28,637 nucleotides of DNA from Erythrobacter sp. GTDB lineage: Bacteria; Pseudomonadota; Alphaproteobacteria; Sphingomonadales; Sphingomonadaceae. This document shows positions 17,780 to 25,370 of the stretch, piece after piece (positions within the stretch are counted from its first letter, which is position 1; every line of letters starts with the position of its first letter). The stretch lies in NCBI GenBank assembly GCA_002695185.1, contig NZOF01000162.1:1-28637 (forward strand), in the 5' to 3' direction. The position numbers were made by a program, and so were the translations under genes. A model generated the notes under the pieces. That model saw only the letters and a list, made by a program, of their open reading frames with translations, was not told the DNA's origin and did not search any database.

Positions 17780-17792
17780 TCATCATTCCGCA

Positions 17793-17831
17793 CGCTATAT
17801 AGACGAATTTCGATGTCGAAAACCGATAGCG
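17793..17831. promoter_or_regulatory. Nested inverted repeats, candidate PadR operator
   Basis: The perfect repeat TTTCGA-TG-TCGAAA is at 17808-17821. An outer pair, CGCTAT (17793-17798) and ATAGCG (17826-17831), surrounds it but is off-centre by a few bases. It lies between padR and the hemerythrin gene, where a regulator of both could bind. No binding data support it. Confidence 0.5.
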
Positions 17832-17901
17832 TCGTTGTGAATGCCGGTTTATGGTAGCTCACGTACTTTAATCGTCCCTTTCGTCTCATCGGAGGTATAA
17901 C

Positions 17902-18648
17902 ATGACTTCGCCGATAAACGATCACGATGTCGGGCGACGTGCCCTGCTGTGCAAAGCAGGTCTGGTGATCCCGCTGATGCTGGCGACTGTGGCCTGCTCG
18001 CGGGGGGCAGGCGATCTTGATCGCGGGGGTGAACACAAGGAGGCTGGCGAGGAAGAGGTTACACCGAACGAAGACTTGATGCGCGAGCACGGCGTCCTGC
18101 GCCGCGTGTTGATCGTCTATCGCGAGGCGGGGCCGCTGATCGCATCCGGCGCCCGGGTCGACGTGGGCGCGCTTAATCAAGCCGCCACGCTCTTTCGTGC
18201 CTTTGGCGAGCAGTACCATGAGAAAATGCTGGAAGAGGCGTATGTCTTTCCGGCCGTGCAAAAGGTTGGCGGTGCCGCTGCTCAACTCCCCGCCATCCTT
18301 CTTGCCCAGCATGAACGAGGCCGCCAAATTACCGACTACATCATCGATCAGACCAAGGCAGGGATCATCGCAACCGGCCAGGCGGCAGCTATGGCAAAGG
18401 CGATGACCGGCTTCGCCCGCATGTACGAAGTACATTCGGCGCGAGAGGACACGGTTGTATTCCCCGCCTTCAAAGAGGCCTTGGGTGAGCACCGGTTCAG
18501 GGAGTTGGGTGAGCAGTTCGAGGAGATCGAACACAAGCAGTTCGGTGCCGATGGCTTTGATGCCGCTTTAAGCCGCGTCGGCGCCATCGAGCAGGCTCTC
18601 GGCCTTTCAGACCTCTCCCGTTTCACGGCCGCGTTGCCCGGCGAATGA
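17902..18648 (+). CDS. Hemerythrin-domain lipoprotein
   Basis: A 248-residue exported protein. The N-terminus has paired arginines (GRRALLCKAG), a hydrophobic segment and a lipobox-like LATVAC before SRGAGD, so it is probably exported and lipid-anchored. The rest is a four-helix hemerythrin-like domain with metal-ligand candidates: LMREHGVLRRVL, YHEKMLEEAYVFPAV, LAQHERGRQI, and YEVHSAREDTVVFPAF. Such domains hold a di-iron centre that binds O2 or senses or quenches NO and oxidants. The ATG follows GGAGG at seven bases. It heads a three-gene set with a small membrane protein and DoxX. The exact ligand it handles cannot be told from sequence. Confidence 0.85.
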   Translation: MTSPINDHDVGRRALLCKAGLVIPLMLATVACSRGAGDLDRGGEHKEAGEEEVTPNEDLMREHGVLRRVLIVYREAGPLIASGARVDVGALNQAATLFRAFGEQYHEKMLEEAYVFPAVQKVGGAAAQLPAILLAQHERGRQITDYIIDQTKAGIIATGQAAAMAKAMTGFARMYEVHSAREDTVVFPAFKEALGEHRFRELGEQFEEIEHKQFGADGFDAALSRVGAIEQALGLSDLSRFTAALPGE

Positions 18649-18655
18649 CCGCCTG

Positions 18656-18868
18656 ATGTCGCTGTCACGCCTATCGAAATCTGAATGGGCATGGGCCGCC
18701 GTGAACGGCGTAGGTCTGGTCGTCGGGGGCAGCCTGTTTTTCCTCGTAGAGGAACCAGTGGCCGCTACCCTTCTGCTGGCGGCGGCACTTATCGCTGGCG
18801 AACTGGGGGGCCGAGCTGCCTCACGGTGGGTCGCAATCAAAGAGAGTAAAGGAAGAGATCACCGATGA
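18656..18868 (+). CDS. Small two-segment membrane protein
   Basis: A 70-residue hypothetical protein with two hydrophobic stretches (AAVNGVGLVVGGSLFFLV and AATLLLAAALIAGELGG) and a basic tail KESKGRDHR. I do not recognise a family. It starts seven bases after the hemerythrin stop, and its TGA overlaps the ATG of the DoxX gene in an ATGA, so it is a real member of the operon. It may assist the DoxX protein in the inner membrane; that is only a guess from coupling. Confidence 0.65.
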   Translation: MSLSRLSKSEWAWAAVNGVGLVVGGSLFFLVEEPVAATLLLAAALIAGELGGRAASRWVAIKESKGRDHR

Positions 18869-19350
18869 CGATGCGATCACGCTGGGCCGACAGCAACGCC
18901 AACCCATGGACAATCCTGATCCGTCTTGCGGTGGGGTTAGTGGTGTTCTTCCCCGAAGGCATTCAGAAGCTGATCTTCCCCGACATCCTCGGAGCTGGAC
19001 GCTTTGCCAAGATTGGTATTCCTGCGCCCGAGATCCTGGGGCCGTTCGTCGGCGTGGTCGAATTGGTATGCGGTGCGCTCATCATCCTCGGCCTGTTTAC
19101 GAGGCTAGCGACGATCCCCCTGATCGTCACGATGATCGTGGCGCTGGTTTCGACGAAGCTCCCGATCCTGCTTGGCGAGGGTTTTGGGCCGTTCAGTCTC
19201 CCCGACTTCAAACGCTACGGCTTCTGGAGCGCGCAGCATGAGTCCCGCGCCGACCTGACGATGCTTCTTGGCTGCCTGTATCTACTGATCGTCGGCGCAG
19301 GAGATTGGTCTCTCGACCGTCGTTTGTTCGGAAAGCGCCATGAGCACTGA
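18865..19350 (+). CDS. DoxX-family membrane protein
   Basis: A 161-residue inner-membrane protein with about four segments: ILIRLAVGLVVFFPEGIQKL (the typical DoxX start), FVGVVELVCGALIILGLF, IPLIVTMIVALVSTK, and LTMLLGCLYLLIVGAGDW. DoxX-type proteins are linked to quinone or thiol redox chemistry and to oxidative stress resistance in some bacteria; the reaction here is not known. A GGAAGAGA ribosome site lies upstream, and the start overlaps the preceding gene by four bases. It is the last gene of the hemerythrin operon and is followed by a hairpin before the convergent PhoX gene. Confidence 0.88.
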   Translation: MTMRSRWADSNANPWTILIRLAVGLVVFFPEGIQKLIFPDILGAGRFAKIGIPAPEILGPFVGVVELVCGALIILGLFTRLATIPLIVTMIVALVSTKLPILLGEGFGPFSLPDFKRYGFWSAQHESRADLTMLLGCLYLLIVGAGDWSLDRRLFGKRHEH

Positions 19351-19379
19351 CCGAGACTGCGCCGCGAAATCTGTTGATG

Positions 19380-19411
19380 CCCACCCCTGCTGCCAGCCAA
19401 GGCGGGGTGGG
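19380..19411. terminator. Hairpin between convergent doxX-type and phoX-type genes
   Basis: Perfect 8-base stem CCCACCCC (19380-19387) and GGGGTGGG (19404-19411) with a 16-base loop, in the gap between two convergent genes. There is no T-run on either side, so it is a bidirectional terminator candidate rather than a classic intrinsic one. Confidence 0.6.
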
Positions 19412-19439
19412 CTAGCGGATTGTCAGTCGGAGCAACGGG

Positions 19440-20816
19440 TTATGCGGTGACCGCATGCCAGGGGCCGGTAATCGCCAGAGTCTTGGCAGGGCTGTAGATG
19501 TTGACAAACATCGTTCGACCATCCGGTGAGAAGCATGCACCGGCCAGCTCCGTTTGCGCATGAAGGCGGGCAAACGAATAAACCGCCCCTTGTGGCGTGA
19601 TCCCGCGAAGGTGGTTGTCGACGACGTCGGTATACTGATCCTCGCAGACAATCAGGTGCCCGTTCGGCGCGACCGTGAGATTGTCGCCGAAGTTCAGCAT
19701 CGCAGTGCTCGTCGACTCCACGAAGAGCTGGAGCCTGCCTGGTGCGTCAGCTTCGCCCACTTGGCCTTCGCTGGTGGACGGCTTGTAGCGCATAATTTGG
19801 CTCAGCCTTGCCGCCCCCCCGGAGGTACAGCAGAAGTAGAGTTCGCCGGACCCGAAGTGGATGCCTTCGCCTCTGGCGAAACGCACGGCACCTGCCAGAT
19901 TGCCACGCTTCCTCAAGTCGTCGTTCGAACTGTCGGTTCCATCGAGATCGATCCAGCGGGCATCGGTCCACTGCCCGATGGACAGCGTGCGCGTGTCCCA
20001 GTTGCGGCTGTCGGTGCCAAGCGCGCGATCCGCAAACGCCAACGCTTGCAGGCGACCTCCCCGCGCCAGCTGTCCGGGCGACGCAGGAAGAAACCGATAG
20101 AACAGGCTGTCGTCGCGATCTTCAGTTAGATAGACGATGCCGGTCCGTGGATCGACGGCTGCTGCTTCATGGTTGAACCGTCCCATGGCGCGCATCGGAA
20201 TGGCCTCGGTCCGTCCCGCGTGCGCGGCAGGAACCTCGAACACCCAACCATGATCCTCCCGCAGGCCATTTCCAGCGCGCGACACGTCTTCTTCGCAACT
20301 GAGCCAGCTGCCCCACGGCGTGATACCGCCTGCACAATTTCGTATGGTGCCGACGAGGCTCAGATGTTGGCGCTCTACCTGCCCGGTCATCTGATCGTAC
20401 ACGAGGGTGGTCGTCCCCCCCGGCAACCAGCTATCATCCGCTCCGCGATCGAAACCGGCCCCCGTGCTGCGAGAGGACGCGAACGGGCCGATGCTGCCAT
20501 GTTTCGGCGAGAGTTCGTGGTTGCGAACCAGAGCCACCCGGCGCGCATCAAGCCGGAACGCTCCCATGCCATCGGCATGATCCGGCACGCGCAAGCCGTC
20601 GTCCATCGGATCGCCCAAGGCAGAGATCACGCGATATGAAAAGCCACGCGGCAGATCGAGGAGCTGGCGCGGGTCAGCCTCCAAGGGGCCATATCCCGCA
20701 GCAGTCGATGATCGAGGAAGGCTCGATGTCGCGCAACCGCTCAGCGCGAGGCCTGAAAATGCAAGAGAGGTCAGGCCAAGAAAGGAGCGACGATCGATCG
20801 GTGTGATGTTTTGCAT
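19440..20816 (-). CDS. PhoX-like (DUF839) exported protein
   Basis: A 458-residue protein of the PhoX/DUF839 family. PhoX enzymes are exported alkaline phosphatases with an iron-calcium centre. The ATG at 20816 is preferred because AGGTGA lies six bases upstream; the GTG at 20825 lies inside that ribosome site. The N-terminus has a Tat signal (DRRSFLG) followed by a hydrophobic stretch and a lipobox-like LALSGC. Family blocks: LVRNHEL, NCAGGITPWGSWLSCEED, GRFNHEAAAVDP, VYLTEDRDDSLFYRFLP, and GDNLTVAPNGHLIVCEDQ. It lies 44 bases behind arsH on the same strand with no terminator visible, so it may be the last gene of the arsenic operon. Some DUF839 proteins have no shown phosphatase activity, so the reaction is likely rather than certain. 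Confidence 0.85.
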   Translation of the reverse strand: MQNITPIDRRSFLGLTSLAFSGLALSGCATSSLPRSSTAAGYGPLEADPRQLLDLPRGFSYRVISALGDPMDDGLRVPDHADGMGAFRLDARRVALVRNHELSPKHGSIGPFASSRSTGAGFDRGADDSWLPGGTTTLVYDQMTGQVERQHLSLVGTIRNCAGGITPWGSWLSCEEDVSRAGNGLREDHGWVFEVPAAHAGRTEAIPMRAMGRFNHEAAAVDPRTGIVYLTEDRDDSLFYRFLPASPGQLARGGRLQALAFADRALGTDSRNWDTRTLSIGQWTDARWIDLDGTDSSNDDLRKRGNLAGAVRFARGEGIHFGSGELYFCCTSGGAARLSQIMRYKPSTSEGQVGEADAPGRLQLFVESTSTAMLNFGDNLTVAPNGHLIVCEDQYTDVVDNHLRGITPQGAVYSFARLHAQTELAGACFSPDGRTMFVNIYSPAKTLAITGPWHAVTA

Positions 20817-20860
20817 GGCTGTCACCTAAGCTTCGATTTGGTCGTTTGCATGAATGGCGA

Positions 20861-21610
20861 TCAGCGCCTCGTGGTGACCGCGATGGTCGACAGGTCCGTT
20901 GCCGGGTCGATCGGCACCCCGGTTTCTTTTCGCTCCGAATAGCGGTCAACGAGATGGGCGGTGTGCGGACGCAACAGCACCGTAAAGCGCACCAGCTCTT
21001 CCATCACATCGACGATTCGGTCGTAATAGCTCGACGGCTTCATGCGGCCGGCATCATCGAACTCGTTGAACGCCTTGGCGACCGATGACTGGTTGGGGAT
21101 CGTCACCATCCGCATCCATCGGCCCAGCACGCGCAGCGTGTTAACGCTATTGAACGACTGCGATCCGGCCGACACTTGCATGACCGCGAGCGTGCGGCCC
21201 TGCGTCGGACGCATCCCGCCCATGCTGAGCGGCAGGTGATCGACCTGCAGCTTCATGATGCCCGTAATCTGGCCGTGGCGTTCGGGGCTGCACCACACCT
21301 GCCCCTCCGACCACATCGATAGCTCGCGCAGTTCGTGGACTGCCGGATGATCGTCGGCGGCGTGCTGGTCGGGCAGCGGGAGTGTCGAAGGATCGAAAAT
21401 GCGCGTTTCGCAGCCGAAGAAGCGGAGCAGCCGCGCCGCTTCTTCGATGCACAGACGCGAATATGATCGCTCCCGAAGTGAACCGTAGAGCAGCAAGATG
21501 CGGGGCGGTGGATCACCGGCGCCCAGCCCGAGGGCAGGACGATCGAGCGCATAGCGCCGATCGAGCGCGGGCAGATGGTCGGGTTCGGCAATGTCGCGGA
21601 GGGGCATCAT
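20861..21610 (-). CDS. arsH: ArsH, NADPH-dependent FMN organoarsenical oxidase
   Basis: A 249-residue flavoprotein. ArsH enzymes oxidise trivalent methyl- and aryl-arsenicals to the less toxic pentavalent forms. The flavodoxin-like fold shows the FMN phosphate loop [11 protein letters not shown], then [20 protein letters not shown] and [20 protein letters not shown], all typical of ArsH. The ATG at 21610 overlaps the arsB stop in an ATGA, so it is coupled to arsB. Length and motifs are standard and no key residue is obviously missing. Confidence 0.95.
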   Translation of the reverse strand: MMPLRDIAEPDHLPALDRRYALDRPALGLGAGDPPPRILLLYGSLRERSYSRLCIEEAARLLRFFGCETRIFDPSTLPLPDQHAADDHPAVHELRELSMWSEGQVWCSPERHGQITGIMKLQVDHLPLSMGGMRPTQGRTLAVMQVSAGSQSFNSVNTLRVLGRWMRMVTIPNQSSVAKAFNEFDDAGRMKPSSYYDRIVDVMEELVRFTVLLRPHTAHLVDRYSERKETGVPIDPATDLSTIAVTTRR

Positions 21611-22896
21611 TCAATTCCAATTCGCAGCGCGAGCGCCGCAAGCGTTATGAGCAAGACAGGCACGGTGAGCGTGGCCCCGACCCGGAAGTAATACCCCCAT
21701 CCGATCCGTACACCCTTTTGCCCTAAGACGTGTAGCCAGAGCAGTGTCGCGAGCGAGCCGATCGGTGTCAGCTTGGGTCCGAGATCGCAGCCGATCACGT
21801 TGGCGTAGATCATCGCTTCCCTGACTGCCCCGGTCGCGTGTGCGGCGTCGATCGACAGCGCGCCTACCAGTACAGTCGGCATGTTGTTCATGACTGACGA
21901 AAGGACAGCCGCAATCACGCCCGTTCCCAGTGCTGCACCCCACACACCGCCTTGCGCGGTGCGATCAAGCAACGTTGCCAGATGGTCAGTGAGGCCAGCG
22001 TTCCGCAGGCCATAGACGACCAGGTACATGCCCAGTGAGAAGATCACGACCTGCCAGGGTGCCCCACGCAGCACCTTGCCGGTCTGGATTACCTGGCCTC
22101 GCCCAGCGATCACCAGCAGCAAGATTGCTCCGGCAGCGGCAACGGCGCTAACCGGCACGCCGAGCGGTTCGAGCAGGAAGAAGCCAGCGAGCAGCAAGGC
22201 GAGGACAATCCATCCGGCGCGGAATGTCGCAGCGTCACGGATCGCGGCACCGGGAACGCGCAGCGCGGCTACGTCGTAATCTTGCGGTATATCGCGTCGG
22301 AAGAAGATCAGGAGCGCGCCCAGCGTGGCGGCAATCGACACCACATCGACCGGCACCATGACAGACGCATATTCGCCGAACCCGATTTCGAAAAAGTCGG
22401 CTGACACTATGTTGACCAGGTTCGAGACGACCAGCGGCAGACTGGCTGTATCTGCGATGAACCCCGCCGCCATGACGAACGCCAGCGTCGCCTTGTCCTC
22501 GAACCCTAGCGCTCTAAGCATGGCGATGACGATAGGCGTCAAGATCAGCGCCGCGCCATCGTTAGCGAACAGCGCTGACACCGCCGCGCCAAGCAGCACG
22601 ATCAGGACGAACAGTCGGCGACCATGCCCCCCGCCCCAGCGGGCGACATGCAGCGCCGCCCATTCGAAGAAGCCGGCTTCGTCCAGCAGCAAGCTGATGA
22701 CGATGATTGCGACAAAGGCGCCCGTCGCGTTCCAGACAATCCCCCAGACTACAGGCACGTCGGAGAGCGATACGACGCCCGCAAGCAGCGCCACGATCGC
22801 CCCGCCCATGGCGCTCCACCCAATGCCGAGGCCCTTGGGTTGCCAGATAACGAGTGCAATCGTCGCGATGAAGATCAGAATTGCTTGCAGCATCAA
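21607..22896 (-). CDS. arsB: ArsB arsenite efflux pump
   Basis: A 429-residue inner-membrane antiporter of the ArsB/NhaD superfamily that exports As(OH)3 or Sb(OH)3. It has about a dozen hydrophobic segments. Family blocks include [27 protein letters not shown] (read in pieces), [34 protein letters not shown] and [13 protein letters not shown]. No arsA ATPase is nearby, so it would work alone on the proton gradient. The start overlaps the upstream arsC by four bases and the end overlaps arsH, so the genes are translationally chained. Confidence 0.95.
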   Translation of the reverse strand: MMLQAILIFIATIALVIWQPKGLGIGWSAMGGAIVALLAGVVSLSDVPVVWGIVWNATGAFVAIIVISLLLDEAGFFEWAALHVARWGGGHGRRLFVLIVLLGAAVSALFANDGAALILTPIVIAMLRALGFEDKATLAFVMAAGFIADTASLPLVVSNLVNIVSADFFEIGFGEYASVMVPVDVVSIAATLGALLIFFRRDIPQDYDVAALRVPGAAIRDAATFRAGWIVLALLLAGFFLLEPLGVPVSAVAAAGAILLLVIAGRGQVIQTGKVLRGAPWQVVIFSLGMYLVVYGLRNAGLTDHLATLLDRTAQGGVWGAALGTGVIAAVLSSVMNNMPTVLVGALSIDAAHATGAVREAMIYANVIGCDLGPKLTPIGSLATLLWLHVLGQKGVRIGWGYYFRVGATLTVPVLLITLAALALRIGIE

Positions 22897-23321
22897 GCGA
22901 TACGCTGGCCCGAGGCGTCCACGACCTGTTCGCCATCTTCTTTCGCGAAAGCGCCGAGCTGGCCTGTAGGGAGCAGATCAAGCACCGCTTCGGAAGGGCG
23001 ACAGAGTTTTACACCGAGCGGTGACACAACCAGGGGGCGGTTGATGAGGATCGGATGCGCTATCATCGCATCCAACAGTTCGTCATCCGACAGCGACGTA
23101 TCTTCCAGGCCCAGTTCCGCATAGGGCGTGCCCTTTTCGCGCAAGAGATCACGAGGGACCATCCCGGCGCGGTCGAACAGCTCGACCAGCAAGGCGCGTG
23201 TGGGCGGCGTTTTGAGATATTCGATCACATGCGGTTCGGTGCCTGCATTGCGGATCATGGCGAGCGCGTTGCGCGATGTGCCGCATTCGGCATTGTGGTA
23301 AATGACGATGTCGATGGTCAC
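22893..23321 (-). CDS. arsC: ArsC arsenate reductase, glutaredoxin-dependent type
   Basis: A 142-residue reductase that turns arsenate into arsenite with glutathione and glutaredoxin. The thioredoxin-like fold has the catalytic Cys13 in [10 protein letters not shown], plus the arsenate-binding arginines Arg61 (LLREKG), Arg95 ([10 protein letters not shown]) and Arg108 ([13 protein letters not shown]), which match Arg60, Arg94 and Arg107 of the plasmid R773 enzyme. The gene overlaps both neighbours by four bases. It is the second, unrelated arsenate reductase in this operon. Confidence 0.95.
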   Translation of the reverse strand: MTIDIVIYHNAECGTSRNALAMIRNAGTEPHVIEYLKTPPTRALLVELFDRAGMVPRDLLREKGTPYAELGLEDTSLSDDELLDAMIAHPILINRPLVVSPLGVKLCRPSEAVLDLLPTGQLGAFAKEDGEQVVDASGQRIA

Positions 23322-23839
23322 TTGTCGGCTCCCGCTTTGACGCTGGCCCCTTCGGCCTGTCCAATTTCCTTGAGTTTGCTGCGCATCGCCATTTCATCGA
23401 GACTGGCGATTGGCAGAGCGAGAAACAGCGAGATCCGGTTCTGAAGGAAGCGGAGCGCCTGTAGGAACGCCTCGCGCTGGCCTTCGCCCTCAACGGCAGC
23501 CGGATCTTCTATGCCCCAATGCGCCGTGAGCGGATGCCCGATCCAGACCGGGCAAGCCTCACCGGCAGCATTGTCGCATACGGTAAAGATGAAATCGAAT
23601 TTCGGGGCATCGAGCGCGGCGAACTCATCCCAGCTCTTGGAACGCATCTCTGCTGTGTCAAACCCGAGGTTGGACAGCACAGACAGGGCCATGGGATGGA
23701 CGTCGCCCTTGGGCTGGCTTCCTGCGCTGTATGCGCGAAAACGGCCCTCCCCGAGTTTGTTCATAATCGCCTCGCTCAAGATCGAGCGGGCGCTGTTCCC
23801 AGTGCATAGGAACAGGACGCTGTAGACCTTATCAGCCAC
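23318..23839 (-). CDS. ArsC arsenate reductase, low-molecular-weight phosphatase type
   Basis: A 173-residue protein from a GTG at 23839 with AAGGA upstream; the frame runs further up to a TTG at 23887, but that would overlap arsR and has no ribosome site. It has the phosphatase loop C12-TGNSA-R18, then Cys88 and Cys96 in TVCDNAAGEACPVW, the redox pair used by thioredoxin-coupled ArsC enzymes, and an Asp in WGIEDP. The length, with an extra C-terminal helical region, is that of the longer ArsC form common in Proteobacteria. It starts 11 bases after the arsR stop and overlaps the next arsC by four. Confidence 0.9.
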   Translation of the reverse strand: MADKVYSVLFLCTGNSARSILSEAIMNKLGEGRFRAYSAGSQPKGDVHPMALSVLSNLGFDTAEMRSKSWDEFAALDAPKFDFIFTVCDNAAGEACPVWIGHPLTAHWGIEDPAAVEGEGQREAFLQALRFLQNRISLFLALPIASLDEMAMRSKLKEIGQAEGASVKAGADK

Positions 23840-23850
23840 GGTAAAATCCT

Positions 23851-24180
23851 TCAGCAGCAGGTGAGTTCGGCAACGAGGGGTTCGCAAAGCTCGGCACGTC
23901 CCTGACAGCAGTCCTTCGCCAGAAACAGCATGAAGCTCTTGAGGGCATCTATGTTTGCCCGCTGAATTTGCTGGCGCCCGCGCTTCTCAGGCAAGACCAA
24001 CCCGGCTTTTACAAGGACGGCTAGATGTGTCGAAAATGTGCTCTGTGTCAGGCCCGATGCGTCCACGAGCTGCCCCGTTGATAGGCCCTCGGGTTCGTGT
24101 TGGACGAGCAGGCGGAAAGCGTCGAGGCGAGTTGAATGCGCCAAAGCGGCCAGAATCCTGAGTGAAGTATCGACATCCAT
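23851..24180 (-). CDS. arsR: ArsR arsenic-responsive repressor
   Basis: A 109-residue winged-helix ArsR/SmtB repressor. It has LRILAALAHSTRLDAFRLLV, the recognition helix around SGLTQSTFSTHLAVLVKAGL and the wing EKRGRQQIQ. The classic CVC site of the R773 type is absent. Instead the C-terminus has C91-C92, C99 and C108-C109. This resembles the CC-x5/6-C arsenite site known from Acidithiobacillus ferrooxidans ArsR. It heads the operon. Its ATG sits at the predicted transcription start, so the mRNA is probably leaderless. Arsenite binding should release it from the operator upstream. Confidence 0.94.
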   Translation of the reverse strand: MDVDTSLRILAALAHSTRLDAFRLLVQHEPEGLSTGQLVDASGLTQSTFSTHLAVLVKAGLVLPEKRGRQQIQRANIDALKSFMLFLAKDCCQGRAELCEPLVAELTCC

Positions 24181-24182
24181 GC

Positions 24183-24215
24183 ATCGGGATTATCCGATAA
24201 GTGATAGGCGGTCAA
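24183..24215 (-). promoter_or_regulatory. ars operon promoter and ArsR operator
   Basis: On the minus strand: -35 TTGACC (24215-24210), a 17-base spacer, and -10 TAATCC (24192-24187). The inverted repeat ATCGG-N6-CCGAT (24183-24198) covers the -10, a good place for ArsR. The start point falls at or next to the arsR ATG. A further ATCGGAAAT half-like sequence lies upstream at about 24221. Confidence 0.7.
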
Positions 24216-24500
24216 CATCAATCGGAAATTGACGATGGATTTAATCCACTACTAAGTGGCGTGTTTAGAGCGTAGTTCTGGAAGATTGCCCGACGTCGGT
24301 ATCCGGTGCGTTTGATAGGGGCAAAGCCGACCACGCTGCCAGACTATCCAGCAAGGGGGTGATCGTTATCCGCATTGGATTGCGAGTAGACGGCAGGTTC
24401 TGCGGATGTCGGTCGTCCGCAGTGCCCCATGGAATGACGTCAGTTGGTCGGCACAAGCCCCAAGCCATTCTCACCCGCGTCGTCGCCGGCAAGCGTTCTC
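24216..24500. other. Gap between ars promoter and recombinase
   Basis: No gene seen. It holds two small inverted repeats: CCACT-ACTA-AGTGG (24246-24259) and CTGCGGA-N9-TCCGCAG (24400-24422). The second overlaps the first copy of the CGGCAGGTTCTG repeat. Promoter elements for the recombinase could not be placed with confidence. Confidence 0.4.
24391..24402 (+). repeat. CGGCAGGTTCTG direct repeat, copy 1
   Basis: A 12-base sequence repeated identically at 25213-25224, so the two copies flank the recombinase gene. A 10-base match occurs at 28575-28584. Each copy is part of a small inverted repeat. This may be an attachment-like site or a dispersed intergenic repeat. Confidence 0.5.
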
Positions 24501-25133
24501 ATGGAGATGCCTGAAACAGAATTCGCCGCCACCAAACGCCCGGTCTGGAATGCCGGACGGGCCGTGGGCGCAAAGCGGGCTCTCAAACCGAAGCAGATCT
24601 GGGAAATCCGGTTCTACCTCAATCAGCGCCGCCGCCTGCGAGATCGGGCGCTGTTCGATCTGGCGATCGACAGCAAGCTTCGTGGCTGCGACCTGGTGCA
24701 GATGAAGATCGGCGACCTTGTAAGCGGCGGGCAGATCCGAACGCGGGCAATCGTCATGCAGCAGAAAACGAGCCGGCCTGTTCAGTTTGAACTGCTGCCA
24801 GATGCTCGAGCGAGCTTGCTGGCGTGGCTCGAACGCCGGGGCGGCACGGTGGACGATTATGTGTTCCCGAGCCGAGTTGATAATAATGGGCATCTCAGCA
24901 CCCGCCAGTACGCTCGGCTTGTCGACGAATGGGTGACAGGGGTCGGTTTGATACGAAGCGAGTATGGCACCCGTTCGCTTCGGCGAACGAAGGCATCGAT
25001 CATCTATAGGGCGACCGGCAACCTGCGTGCCGTCCAAATCCTTCTAGGTCACAGCAAGATCGAGAATACCGTGCGGTATCTCGGGATCGACGTGGAGGAC
25101 GCGCTGGCCCTTGCCGAAAACACCGAGATCTGA
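24501..25133 (+). CDS. Short tyrosine recombinase / integrase
   Basis: A 210-residue site-specific recombinase consisting of little more than the catalytic domain. The ATG at 24501 (MEMPETEF) is preferred; the TTG at 24444 has no support. Active-site residues: Arg61 in DSKLRGCDL, Arg161 in SLRR, His184 in LLGHSK and the nucleophile Tyr193 in VRYLG. The first position of the usual HxLR box is Arg158 (GTRSLRRT) where family members normally have His. There is no N-terminal arm-binding or SAM-like core-binding domain. The gene stands alone between the ars and metal-receptor modules and may have moved one of them, or be a resident orphan. Identification is firm; its activity is uncertain because of the substitution. 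Confidence 0.88.
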   Translation: MEMPETEFAATKRPVWNAGRAVGAKRALKPKQIWEIRFYLNQRRRLRDRALFDLAIDSKLRGCDLVQMKIGDLVSGGQIRTRAIVMQQKTSRPVQFELLPDARASLLAWLERRGGTVDDYVFPSRVDNNGHLSTRQYARLVDEWVTGVGLIRSEYGTRSLRRTKASIIYRATGNLRAVQILLGHSKIENTVRYLGIDVEDALALAENTEI

Positions 25134-25140
25134 ACCCTTG

Positions 25141-25175
25141 GCGCCCGTTTCCGGTTGGGAGCTGGACACGGGCGC
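25141..25175 (+). terminator. Hairpin after the recombinase gene
   Basis: Perfect 8-base stem GCGCCCGT (25141-25148) and ACGGGCGC (25168-25175), loop 19 bases, seven bases after the stop codon. It has no T-run, so it is a terminator candidate only. Confidence 0.5.
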
Positions 25176-25212
25176 TTGAGACTTTGCTGCCGTTCCCGAA
25201 TGTGTCGCCGAT

Positions 25213-25234
25213 CGGCAGGTTCTGATGGAACCTG
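25213..25234 (+). repeat. CGGCAGGTTCTG direct repeat, copy 2, within a hairpin
   Basis: The second exact copy of the 12-base repeat (25213-25224). It forms the stem CAGGTTC-TGATG-GAACCTG (25216-25234). It lies downstream of the recombinase; copy 1 lies upstream. Confidence 0.5.
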
Positions 25235-25299
25235 TCGCTAACAGTGTCGCCAGGCCATGTGAGTTCGCTAGCCCTATCCCGCGAGAGGTCATCTTTACC

Positions 25300-25330
25300 T
25301 TGACCCTGTAGTTGCTACAGGCCCTATGAG
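25300..25330 (+). promoter_or_regulatory. MerR-type promoter/operator of the TonB receptor gene
   Basis: -35 TTGACC (25300-25305), palindrome CTGTAGTTGCTACAG (25306-25320), -10 TATGAG (25325-25330), spacer 19 bases. An over-long spacer with a central palindrome is the hallmark of MerR activators, which twist the DNA to align the boxes when metal binds. The -35 and palindrome are identical to those at 28017-28037 before the CDF transporter. Confidence 0.85.
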
Positions 25331-25370
25331 GCACCCCGTGATCGCAATTTAGATCGAACAGGGGTTGGCA

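Noticed and set aside
23840..23887. TTG start for the phosphatase-type ArsC
   Set aside because: Would overlap arsR and has no ribosome site; the GTG at 23839 has AAGGA and gives the usual family length.
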